This document shows positions 1-6,631 of a stretch of DNA of 64,000 nucleotides, piece by piece. Position 1 is the first letter of the stretch, and every line of letters starts with the position of its first letter. The notes beneath the pieces were generated by a model. The model did not search any database. It was not told where the DNA came from and saw nothing but the letters and a program-made list of their open reading frames with translations. The position numbers and the translations under genes were made by a program. The stretch is from contig CAVTBE010000018.1 in assembly GCA_963732845.1 (NCBI GenBank), forward strand, positions 225,705-289,704, written 5' to 3'. This DNA comes from CAVSRC01 sp963732845. Lineage in GTDB: Bacteria; Pseudomonadota; Alphaproteobacteria; Rhizobiales; Kaistiaceae.

Positions 1-191
1 GGCGCAGAATTCGGAGCGATCTCGACGAGGTCCATACCGGCTTCCTGGGCCAGCTCCAGCGCCCGCTGGATGGGGACCACGCCGTGATTCTCGCCTTCGT
101 TGTCGATCAGCTGGACCTGGGGGACGCGAATCTCATCGTTGGTCCGGGGACCTTCCTTGGTCGTCGGAGGGGCTTTGAAAGGTCGGCGAAT
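1..191 (-). CDS. infC: Translation initiation factor IF-3, N-terminal part (runs off the window)
   Basis: The first 63 codons of IF-3, which binds the 30S subunit and controls start-codon fidelity. The peptide contains the conserved N-terminal blocks RTNDEIR and VQLIDNEGENHGVV followed by ALELAQEAGMDLVEIAP. No ATG, GTG or TTG precedes these blocks in frame; the reading frame begins with ATT (189-191), nine bases after the Shine-Dalgarno sequence AGAGGAG (complement of 201-207). A rare AUU start is the known basis of infC autoregulation, so ATT is taken as the real start. The gene is transcribed leftward and its 3' end lies outside the window. Confidence 0.9.
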   Translation of the reverse strand, partial: MRRPFKAPPTTKEGPRTNDEIRVPQVQLIDNEGENHGVVPIQRALELAQEAGMDLVEIAPNSA

Positions 192-200
192 GACAGCAGT

Positions 201-207
201 CTCCTCT
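201..207 (-). promoter_or_regulatory. Ribosome binding site of infC (fixes the ATT start)
   Basis: AGAGGAG on the minus strand, 9 bases upstream of the ATT codon at 191-189. It is the only strong Shine-Dalgarno sequence near the IF-3 N-terminus and decides the start. Confidence 0.75.
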
Positions 208-322
208 GTTGATTCAATAGGAAATGTGGTGCGCGGGAAGGCTCTCGCAGCTCTCCCCGAACGAAACAGGAATCGGACAAGCCGCGGGGGAAGTCAACGG
301 GCAGGTGGCGCGAGGGAAAACA

Positions 323-1144
323 ATGAACGAATCCATGGCTGAAATGGTGCTTATCGGCAACGGTGACAAGGTCGGTGACAGCGGGGCCGGTGACAGCGGC
401 GCGGTCGGAGGCGGCCCGCGCGAGATCGCGGTGCGCCGCCGCCCCGGCGGGACGCCGGGGCTCTTCTGGCTGGGCGGCTTCCGTTCCGACATGGAGGGCA
501 GCAAGGCGCGCGCCGTCGACGCCCACGCCGCGGAGCGCGGGCTGGCCTGCACCCGCTTCGACTATTCCGGCCACGGCCGCTCCGGCGGGCGCTTCGAGGA
601 TGGCACCATCTCGCGCTGGCTGGCGGAGGCCGAGGCGGTGTTCGACCGGATGACCGCAGGGCCACAGATCGCCGTCGGCTCGTCGATGGGCGGCTGGATC
701 GCGCTGCTGCTGGCGGAACGGTTAGCCGGCACAAGACCTCTCGCAGGACTGGTGCTGATCGCCCCGGCGGTCGACATGACGCGCAAGCTGATGTGGGACG
801 GCTGGGACGCAAAGGCGCGGCAGGAGCTGGAGACGACCGGCGTCGTCCTGCAGCCCAGCGACTATTCCGACGCGCCCTATCCGATCACGCGGGCGCTGAT
901 CGCCGACGGCGACACCCATCTCTTCGGCGACAGGCTGATCGAGACCGGCTGCCCGGTGCACATCCTGCAGGGCACCGAGGACACCGACGTGCCGTGGACG
1001 CACGCCACCGAACTGGTCACCCATTTCGCCTCCGACGACGTGGTGCTCACCCTGGTCAAGGGCGGCGACCACCGCCTGTCGCGGCCGGAGGACCTCGCCC
1101 GGCTGGCGGCGGCGATCGACGGGCTGATTGCGGAGGCCGGCTAA
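323..1144 (+). CDS. Alpha/beta hydrolase (ABHD10-like)
   Basis: A 273-residue alpha/beta-hydrolase-fold protein. The nucleophile elbow is GSSMGG, the oxyanion region reads DYSGHGRSGG, and the expected acid and base of the triad lie in GTEDTDVPW and GGDHRLS near the C-terminus. The overall pattern resembles the bacterial relatives of mitochondrial ABHD10 (acyl-thioesterase-like); the substrate cannot be read from sequence. The ATG at 323 is chosen because CGAGGG lies 6-7 bases upstream; an earlier in-frame ATG at 224 has no such site and adds unconserved residues. It is divergent from infC, and 6 bases separate its end from the convergent LysR gene. Confidence 0.85.
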   Translation: MNESMAEMVLIGNGDKVGDSGAGDSGAVGGGPREIAVRRRPGGTPGLFWLGGFRSDMEGSKARAVDAHAAERGLACTRFDYSGHGRSGGRFEDGTISRWLAEAEAVFDRMTAGPQIAVGSSMGGWIALLLAERLAGTRPLAGLVLIAPAVDMTRKLMWDGWDAKARQELETTGVVLQPSDYSDAPYPITRALIADGDTHLFGDRLIETGCPVHILQGTEDTDVPWTHATELVTHFASDDVVLTLVKGGDHRLSRPEDLARLAAAIDGLIAEAG

Positions 1145-1150
1145 TCCAGA

Positions 1151-2014
1151 CTAGGTCTGCGGCGACTGCCCGGCGAACAGGCGGCGATGCCGGGGCAGCA
1201 GCGCCGCCAGCCGGTCGATGACGCCGCGCACGACGGGCTCGTGGCGCGCCTGCTCGTTGAGCACCAGCCACTGCTCTTCGCGCAATTCGTCGATGGTACC
1301 GCCGGCGCGCGTGAGGCCCGGCTCCTCATCACCGACGAAACAGGGCAGCACTGCCTGGCCGATGCCGACGAGAACGCAATCGAGGACCGCGCGGGGATCG
1401 CTGCAGGTGATGTGCGCCAGCGCAGAGTGGTTGCGGGCGACCCACTGCGCGGTCGGGGTGATCGAGGCTTCGCCGGTGACGGCAACCCAGGGCAGATCGC
1501 CGCGCGCCCCACGCGCCCGGTAGAGGGCGTAGGCGACGTCATTCATGCGGCGCCCGGCGAGATACGGCTCCTGCGGTGCGCGGTTGCGCAGGCCGATATC
1601 GGCCTGGCGACGCTGAATATCGACGCGCTGGTGAGCCGTGGACAATTCGATCGCCAGCGCTTCATCGCCGGCCCACACCTCGTCCATGTGGCGGGCAATG
1701 AAGCGGCTGGTCCACGAGCCGGCCGAGATGCGCACCAGCCGGCGGGGCGTCTCATCGCGCCAGCGCTCGATGCCGCGCGCCGCCGCCTCCATCTCCTGGG
1801 CGTACTGGTAGAGCGCCTGGCCGGCTTCGGTCAGCTCGTAGCCCGCCTGGCTGCGCGTGAACAGCTGACGGTCGAGACTGCGTTCGAGCGCGTTCATGCG
1901 CCGGCCGAGCGTCGGCGCGCTGGCGCCGGTCTGGCGGGCGGCGGCATTGAGCCCGGCATTGCGCGCGACCGCCAGAAAAAGCCGCAGTTCCTCCCAGTCG
2001 GTGGGCTGTTTCAT
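1151..2014 (-). CDS. LysR-family transcriptional regulator
   Basis: A 287-residue LTTR. Residues 1-65 form the winged helix-turn-helix (FLAVARNAGLNAAARQTGAS, then LGRRMNALERSLDRQLFTR), followed by the effector-binding domain. The start at 2014 (MKQPTDWEELRLF) has GGAAGGGA about 10 bases upstream; an earlier start would add residues that do not belong to the domain. The region 2015-2222 upstream would hold its promoter and that of any divergent target, but the only divergent reading frame there (2113-2298) is short and runs into the epimerase, so the target is unknown. LTTRs commonly regulate a divergent gene; that is not demonstrated here. Confidence 0.88.
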   Translation of the reverse strand: MKQPTDWEELRLFLAVARNAGLNAAARQTGASAPTLGRRMNALERSLDRQLFTRSQAGYELTEAGQALYQYAQEMEAAARGIERWRDETPRRLVRISAGSWTSRFIARHMDEVWAGDEALAIELSTAHQRVDIQRRQADIGLRNRAPQEPYLAGRRMNDVAYALYRARGARGDLPWVAVTGEASITPTAQWVARNHSALAHITCSDPRAVLDCVLVGIGQAVLPCFVGDEEPGLTRAGGTIDELREEQWLVLNEQARHEPVVRGVIDRLAALLPRHRRLFAGQSPQT

Positions 2015-2222
2015 TTCTGAAATGTCCCTTCCGATAACGATGCTGGCGCAGAGCGGCACTGAGGTCAATATCCCACTTCGATAACGTTTTTACGGCACTG
2101 AAGGGGTATTTCATGTTTGACATTTATGGACTCGCCGCCGCCCATCTGGCGCCGGTGGAGAAGATGAGCTGGGACGAACTGGCAGCCCGTTGTGACCGTC
2201 CGTGCGCGGCTGTGGCGTGCGC

Positions 2223-3119
2223 TCAGCGGCCTGACGGCGCTGGTTCGCCGGCGCGCCAGGTTCCATCGCGCCACAGCGTGCTCAAGCCTTCGCGATAGGT
2301 CGGGAAGCGCAACGACATGCCGAGTTCCAACTTGAGACGCTGGTTGGCGACCCGCTTGTTGTCTTCGTAGAAGGAGCGCGCCATGGGCGAAAGCGCCGCA
2401 TCGGCGAAGGCAATCTCCGGCGGTGGGTCGACCCCCATCAAGGCCGCCGCATAGGCGACCACGTCCTGCGGCGGGGCCGGCTCGTCGTCGGCGACGTTGA
2501 AGAGGCCGGCGGCGGTCTGCGCGACCGCCGCTTCCAGCGTCCGGACGATGTCGTCGACATGGATGCGGTTGAAGACCTGGCCCGGCTTGACGATGCGGTG
2601 CGCCTTGCCCTCGCTGAGATTGGCGAGCGCGTTGCGGCCGGGACCGTAGATGCCGGCAAGGCGGAAGACCGCCAGCGGCACGCCGCGTTCGCCGGCAAGC
2701 GCGCCCCAGGCCTGTTCGGCAGCGAGGCGCTGATGGGCGCGGGCCGATTTCGGATGCGGGGTGGTGCGCTCGCTCACCCAGGCGCCGCCATAATCGCCAT
2801 AGACGCCGACGGTGGAGAGGAGGCCGATCCATGCCAGATGCGGCGCGGCGCGGATCGCCCCGGCAAAATGGGCGAGAACCGGATCGGCCTTTCCGGGCGG
2901 GATCGAGACCAGGAGATAGGTGGCGCCGGCCAGCGCCTCGGCGAGCGCGGGCGACGGCGATGCACCGTCCCAGGGGATCGTCGCGATCCCCTGCCCCGCC
3001 GGGCGGCCCGGCGCCCGCACCGTGCCGCCGACCCATTCGGCGCTTGGCGCCATCGCCCGGGCGAAGGCCCCGGCGCTGTAGCCGAGGCCGAAGACGAACA
3101 GGCGCACCGGCGGGCTCAT
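2223..3119 (-). CDS. NAD(P)-dependent epimerase/dehydratase (extended SDR, YeeZ-like)
   Basis: A 298-residue Rossmann-fold protein. It begins with a glycine-rich nucleotide-binding segment (FVFGLGYSAGAFAR), continues with LLSTVGVYGDYGG where SDRs place the catalytic Ser, and has FRLAGIYGPGRN and FNRIHVDDIV typical of the extended SDR/epimerase family. The usual YxxxK pair is not obvious, as in the YeeZ-like subgroup. It is the last gene of a coupled trio: its ATG overlaps the TGA of the upstream ydeI-like gene (ATGA). The substrate is unknown. Confidence 0.82.
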   Translation of the reverse strand: MSPPVRLFVFGLGYSAGAFARAMAPSAEWVGGTVRAPGRPAGQGIATIPWDGASPSPALAEALAGATYLLVSIPPGKADPVLAHFAGAIRAAPHLAWIGLLSTVGVYGDYGGAWVSERTTPHPKSARAHQRLAAEQAWGALAGERGVPLAVFRLAGIYGPGRNALANLSEGKAHRIVKPGQVFNRIHVDDIVRTLEAAVAQTAAGLFNVADDEPAPPQDVVAYAAALMGVDPPPEIAFADAALSPMARSFYEDNKRVANQRLKLELGMSLRFPTYREGLSTLWRDGTWRAGEPAPSGR

Positions 3120-3694
3120 TCGCCGGGGCGCCTGAGATGCTTGACCTTACGGCCGGCGGCCGAGTCGGCAATCAGCGTGGCCAGGCGCCGCTCGCGGGTT
3201 TCTTCCTGTTTGGCGCTCATCACCCACCAGATGGCCGGGTGGCGATAGGAGCGCGGCATGACCTCAAACCACGCCCACGCCGCGGGCTCGGCACGGAAGC
3301 GCCGCTCGTAAGCCGGCGCCAGAACCGTGTCGCGGTTTTCGAAGGAATACTGCTTCTGCCTGTTGGGATCGCGGCCCTGATAGGCGTCAAGTCCCGCCGG
3401 CGCGACACGACCCTCGCCGATCAGCTCCTCGATGCGCCCCATGTTCACGGCGCTCCACACGCTGTCCGGCTTGCGCGGGGTGAAGCGGATCGACCAGGCG
3501 GCATGGCCGCCGCGACGCAGGCCGTCGATCCAGCCGAAGCAGAGGGCCTCGTCGAGGGCTTCCCGATAGGTGATGCCCGCCTTGTCCGACCAGGTCTTGT
3601 AGAAGCCGATCCACTGCTCGTCGGCGATGGCGTGGTTCTGCTCAAGCCAGGCGCGCCATTCCTGCCGATCCTGGAAGAAGCGGGCCTCGCTCAT
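3116..3694 (-). CDS. YdeI/OmpD-associated family protein
   Basis: A 192-residue protein with the family signature: a small N-terminal domain with WIGFYKTWSDKAGITYREALDEALCFGWIDGL followed in separate stretches by FTPRKPDSVWS and a C-terminal bacteriocin-protection-like YdeI segment (YRHPAIWWVMSAKQEE). The biochemical role of the family is not settled. The ATG at 3694 overlaps the TGA of queG and its own TGA overlaps the ATG of the epimerase gene, so the three genes are translationally coupled. Confidence 0.85.
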   Translation of the reverse strand: MSEARFFQDRQEWRAWLEQNHAIADEQWIGFYKTWSDKAGITYREALDEALCFGWIDGLRRGGHAAWSIRFTPRKPDSVWSAVNMGRIEELIGEGRVAPAGLDAYQGRDPNRQKQYSFENRDTVLAPAYERRFRAEPAAWAWFEVMPRSYRHPAIWWVMSAKQEETRERRLATLIADSAAGRKVKHLRRPGE

Positions 3695-4864
3695 GGCGCC
3701 TCCCATTCGGCGCGCACCGCCGCGTCGGCTTCGCCGGGAAGATGCTCCGCCGTCAACGCGGCGAATTCCTTAGCCGGCAAAAGACGCGACAGGGCCCAGA
3801 CGGCGGCGCCACGGACCAGCGGTGCCGGATCGGCAAGATGGGCCCGCGCCGCGTCCGCCAATTCGGGCGAAGCGGAATTGCCGACCGCGATCAACACGTT
3901 GTGCAGGAAGCGGTCGCGTCCGATGCGCTTCACCGGCGAGCCCGCGAATTTCTGCCGGAAGGCGGCATCGTCAAGCGCCGCCAGTTCGGCCAGCGGCGGG
4001 GCGGCGAGGTCGTCGCGGGCCTTGAGCTTCGCCTCGCGGGTGGCTTGCGCGAACTTGTTCCACGGGCAGACGGCCAGGCAATCGTCGCAGCCGTAGATGC
4101 GGTTGCCGATGGCCGCGCGAAACTCGCGCGGGATGGGGCCGGCATGCTCGATGGTGAGGTAGGAGATGCAGCGGCGGGCGTCGAGCCGGTAGGGCGCCGG
4201 AAAGGCGTCGGTCGGGCAGATGTCGAGGCAGGCGCGGCAGGTGCCGCAATGGTCGCTCTCGGGCGGGTCGGCGGGCAGTGCCGCCGCGGTGAGGATGGCG
4301 CCGAGGAACAGCCAGGAACCGAATTCACGGCTGACCAGGTTGGTGTGCTTGCCCTGCCAGCCGAGGCCGGCGGCGGCGGCCAGAGGCTTTTCCATCAGCG
4401 GCGCGGTATCGACGAAGACCTTGACGTCGGACTGCGCATAGGCGGCGAAGCGGCCGGCGACGCGCTTGAGCTTGCCCTTGATGAGATCGTGATAGTCGCG
4501 GTGGCGGGCATAGACCGAGACGGTGGCGCGCTCGCGTTTCGCCAGCGTCGCCAGCGGATCGCTGTCCGGCCCGTAGTTCAGGCCGAGCATGACGACGGCA
4601 CCGACCTCCGGCCACAGAGCGCGGGGGCTTTCGCGGCGCGCCGCCTTGGCTTCCAGCCAGTCCATGGTGCCGTGCTGGCCTTCGGCGAGGAATTTTCGGA
4701 GGCGCGGCGCGGCATCCGGAATCGCGTCCGGACGCGTAACGCCGATGAGCCCGAAACCCTCGGCGCGGGCGTCTTCGACGAGCCGGCGCTTGAGCGCGGC
4801 CAGATCGGCCGCATGGGGCTTGGCGCGCGGTTTCTCGCAGGGTGTCGGCCGGGGTGGCGATCAT
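3691..4864 (-). CDS. queG: Epoxyqueuosine reductase, apparent 5' frameshift
   Basis: QueG catalyses the last step of queuosine synthesis, reducing epoxyqueuosine in tRNA with cobalamin and two [4Fe-4S] clusters. Seen here: VDTAPLMEKPLA with the conserved Asp, ferredoxin-like cysteine clusters CGTCRACLDICP and YGCDDCLAVCPW, and a C-terminal HEAT-like tail (LADPAPLVRGAAVWAL). The frame with these motifs continues upstream of the first in-frame ATG (4665) through conserved N-terminal QueG sequence (ALKRRLVEDARAEGFGLIGV) to a TGA at 4863-4861, without any ATG, GTG or TTG. An ATG at 4864 opens the adjacent frame and would join after a one-base shift near 4828-4842. So the 5' end is frameshifted, missequenced, or started at an unusual codon. 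The cluster-bearing part (3691-4665) is intact. Confidence 0.85.
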
Positions 4865-4904
4865 GGGCGCGGAGTGAACCACCAAGGACGCTCGGGGGAA
4901 AGGG

Positions 4905-5640
4905 GCCGCCACCTCTCCCATGGGGAAGGGGAGAGCCCACCGCATGGTTCTCCGTTCCCGCGCGCTTTCAGCACCGGGTGATGAACACTTCTTTCGTCCC
5001 TGTCCGGCCTTCGGCCGTCCTCGCCTCTTGTCGGAGACGAGGGGGTGGCGGGCGCCCGGCGAGTGCCGTGCGGTATTCCGCGAAAACTGGGGCGCTCGCC
5101 CGAGCGCCCGCCGCGGCGATTTTTCTCCGTCTCCCGGCAGGCGCTACGCCCTGCATTTGCGCAGGGTTCAAGCCCTGAGGGCGGCCGGTCGTAGTGCCGA
5201 CGGTCCCGCCGGGAACGCCCCGAGGGCCGGATAAGCAAATCCGGAGCGCGGGGGCGCCGCACCCCCGCTCCACCTAAGGTCGCCACCGGTCGGCGCCCCT
5301 CTTGAGCGAGGATGCAAACCAATATGAGGGCGGTTCAGGAGGCGGGGATAACTTTCTTTTTGCCCCCACCCGGCTCGGCCTTCGGTCTCGCCACCCTCCC
5401 CGCGCTGCGCGGGGGAGGGAGGGAACATGCCGTGAGCACTGAGCCCAACCTCCCCCTTGCGGGACCCGCAAGGGGGAGGAGGGCGTATGCCGCAAAACGC
5501 TTAGCTTCTCACGCACTCCGCATGTTCATCACATGCCTACTGCAAGGCACGGCTTGAGTTTGAGGGTCCTCTCCCCCCTTGCGGGGGAGAGACAGAGAGG
5601 GGGGTACGGGCACAGGCGACGACGTGGATGGCCGGGACAG
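4905..5640. repeat. Repeat-rich intergenic spacer (about 780 bp without a gene)
   Basis: No credible gene is seen between queG and the 5648 gene. The spacer is packed with GC-rich inverted repeats: CCTCTCCC/GGGGAGAG-type arms around 4907-4935; a CCGGCCTTCGG hairpin near 5008; CCGGAT/ATCCGG at 5228-5245; an imperfect GGAGCG...CGCTCC hairpin at about 5246-5274; a CCCACCC...CACCCTCCCC...GGGGAGGG module at about 5365-5425; CCCCCTTGCGGGACCCGCAAGGGGG near 5450-5480 and CTCTCCCCCCTTGCGGGGGAGAG near 5568-5591. These are short dispersed palindromes of the REP type. The 5365-5425 module shares its layout with the insert found inside miaB. Confidence 0.7.
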
Positions 5641-5647
5641 CTACCGA

Positions 5648-6616
5648 TTATTGGGGCGCCTTATGCGGCCCATCCCCAACGACAGCGCCAATTCTGTTTC
5701 TCAATTTCGTCTTGAGTTCGCTCGAGCCTGCCCAGACGATGTGGTTGTACTGCCTTGTGTCGAAATGCACATGATCGATCACATCGTTGCGGCAGGACCA
5801 GATTACGGGGATAGCCAAGCCTTGGGCGAAGCCAGCCTCATAATACACACCCCCGCGAGCAACTGCAGTGTCGCCAACAAAACCGCATGTGAAGTCCGCG
5901 ACCACAAATCTGGATCGACAAATCTCAGAAATGATTTCGTCGTCGATCTTGTTCGTGTGCTCCTTTTTGTCAATTCTAATCGGGACGTACCCTGCCTCAA
6001 TCACGGCAGGCGCAATGCCTTCTAGATAGGCTTGCTTGGTCGTTGGATCGAACCACATGGCAACGAAACAACGATCTCCTTGCGTGCTGCCATGCGTCAG
6101 GTTGCTGATATGATTCAGCCCCTTAAGCGTGAGTTGAAGCGTTCTTCCTCCTTCCAGCAACCCATCTTCTCTCGCATATCGGATCAAAGTGAAGACTTCT
6201 TTTGTCTCCTCCAATTCAGTCCATGCCTGTAGTTCTGCCGTTATCAATTGACGTTCTGGTGTGATTATTGGATCCCACTCGATGGATTGATGGATTAGCG
6301 GACACCTGGATTGCACGAATAGTAATAATCTGTCCCGGCGTTGTTCGACATCGAGAGGCAGCAACTGCCGCACTAATCTCAAAGTGTCTGTGCTGATTTT
6401 GGGAGCGAGCTCTCCAAAACGACGCTGATCTACAAGCCACGAGGTCAGCTTAAGTCGAGTCACTTCCGCCACTTGGCCCGTGAGTTCCATGGCCGCCGAT
6501 GAAGTGATCCAATAACTCCCACCGGCTCGCGGCGAGTCGATGCCACGTGCGTTTGCTGCTCTTTCGGGCGGAAATTCTTCGGCCTCTGTGCCCCAAATGG
6601 GGCATTTCACTGACAT
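5648..6616 (-). CDS. Nucleoside deoxyribosyltransferase/TIR-like domain protein with degenerate N-terminal zinc ribbon
   Basis: A 322-residue protein. Residues 181-312 form a Rossmann-like domain similar to nucleoside 2-deoxyribosyltransferase/TIR-like nucleotide-processing domains: CFVAMWFD, then FRVVADF-type strand (SRFVVADFTCGF), then GGVYYEAGFAQGLAIPVIW, where E260 is the candidate catalytic Glu, then HFDTRQYNHIVW. Residues 40-175 look winged-helix-like. The first 40 residues match a zinc-ribbon layout (CPxCGT...DCPRCG) but read CPIWGT and DSPRAG, so three of four expected cysteines are gone. The start at 6616 follows AGGAG (overlapping the polA stop) by 12 bases. Its base composition is clearly less GC-rich than its neighbours, suggesting transfer. 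It lies 15 bases downstream of polA on the same strand. Related domains occur in antiphage proteins; a defence role is inference. Confidence 0.65.
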   Translation of the reverse strand: MSVKCPIWGTEAEEFPPERAANARGIDSPRAGGSYWITSSAAMELTGQVAEVTRLKLTSWLVDQRRFGELAPKISTDTLRLVRQLLPLDVEQRRDRLLLFVQSRCPLIHQSIEWDPIITPERQLITAELQAWTELEETKEVFTLIRYAREDGLLEGGRTLQLTLKGLNHISNLTHGSTQGDRCFVAMWFDPTTKQAYLEGIAPAVIEAGYVPIRIDKKEHTNKIDDEIISEICRSRFVVADFTCGFVGDTAVARGGVYYEAGFAQGLAIPVIWSCRNDVIDHVHFDTRQYNHIVWAGSSELKTKLRNRIGAVVGDGPHKAPQ

Positions 6617-6631
6617 TGAAGTTTTACACTC

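Noticed and set aside
2113..2298. Short plus-strand frame divergent from the LysR gene
   Set aside because: 61 codons, running into the 3' end of the epimerase gene; no family resemblance. It could be a truncated relic of the LysR target but the sequence does not show this.
5140..5280. Possible tRNA or structured RNA gene in the spacer
   Set aside because: Hairpins are present but no cloverleaf, T-loop consensus or known RNA signature is seen.
4919..5322. Overlapping long frames in the spacer after queG (both strands)
   Set aside because: They follow GC-rich palindromic repeats, lack ribosome binding sites and have low-complexity Arg/Pro/Gly composition.
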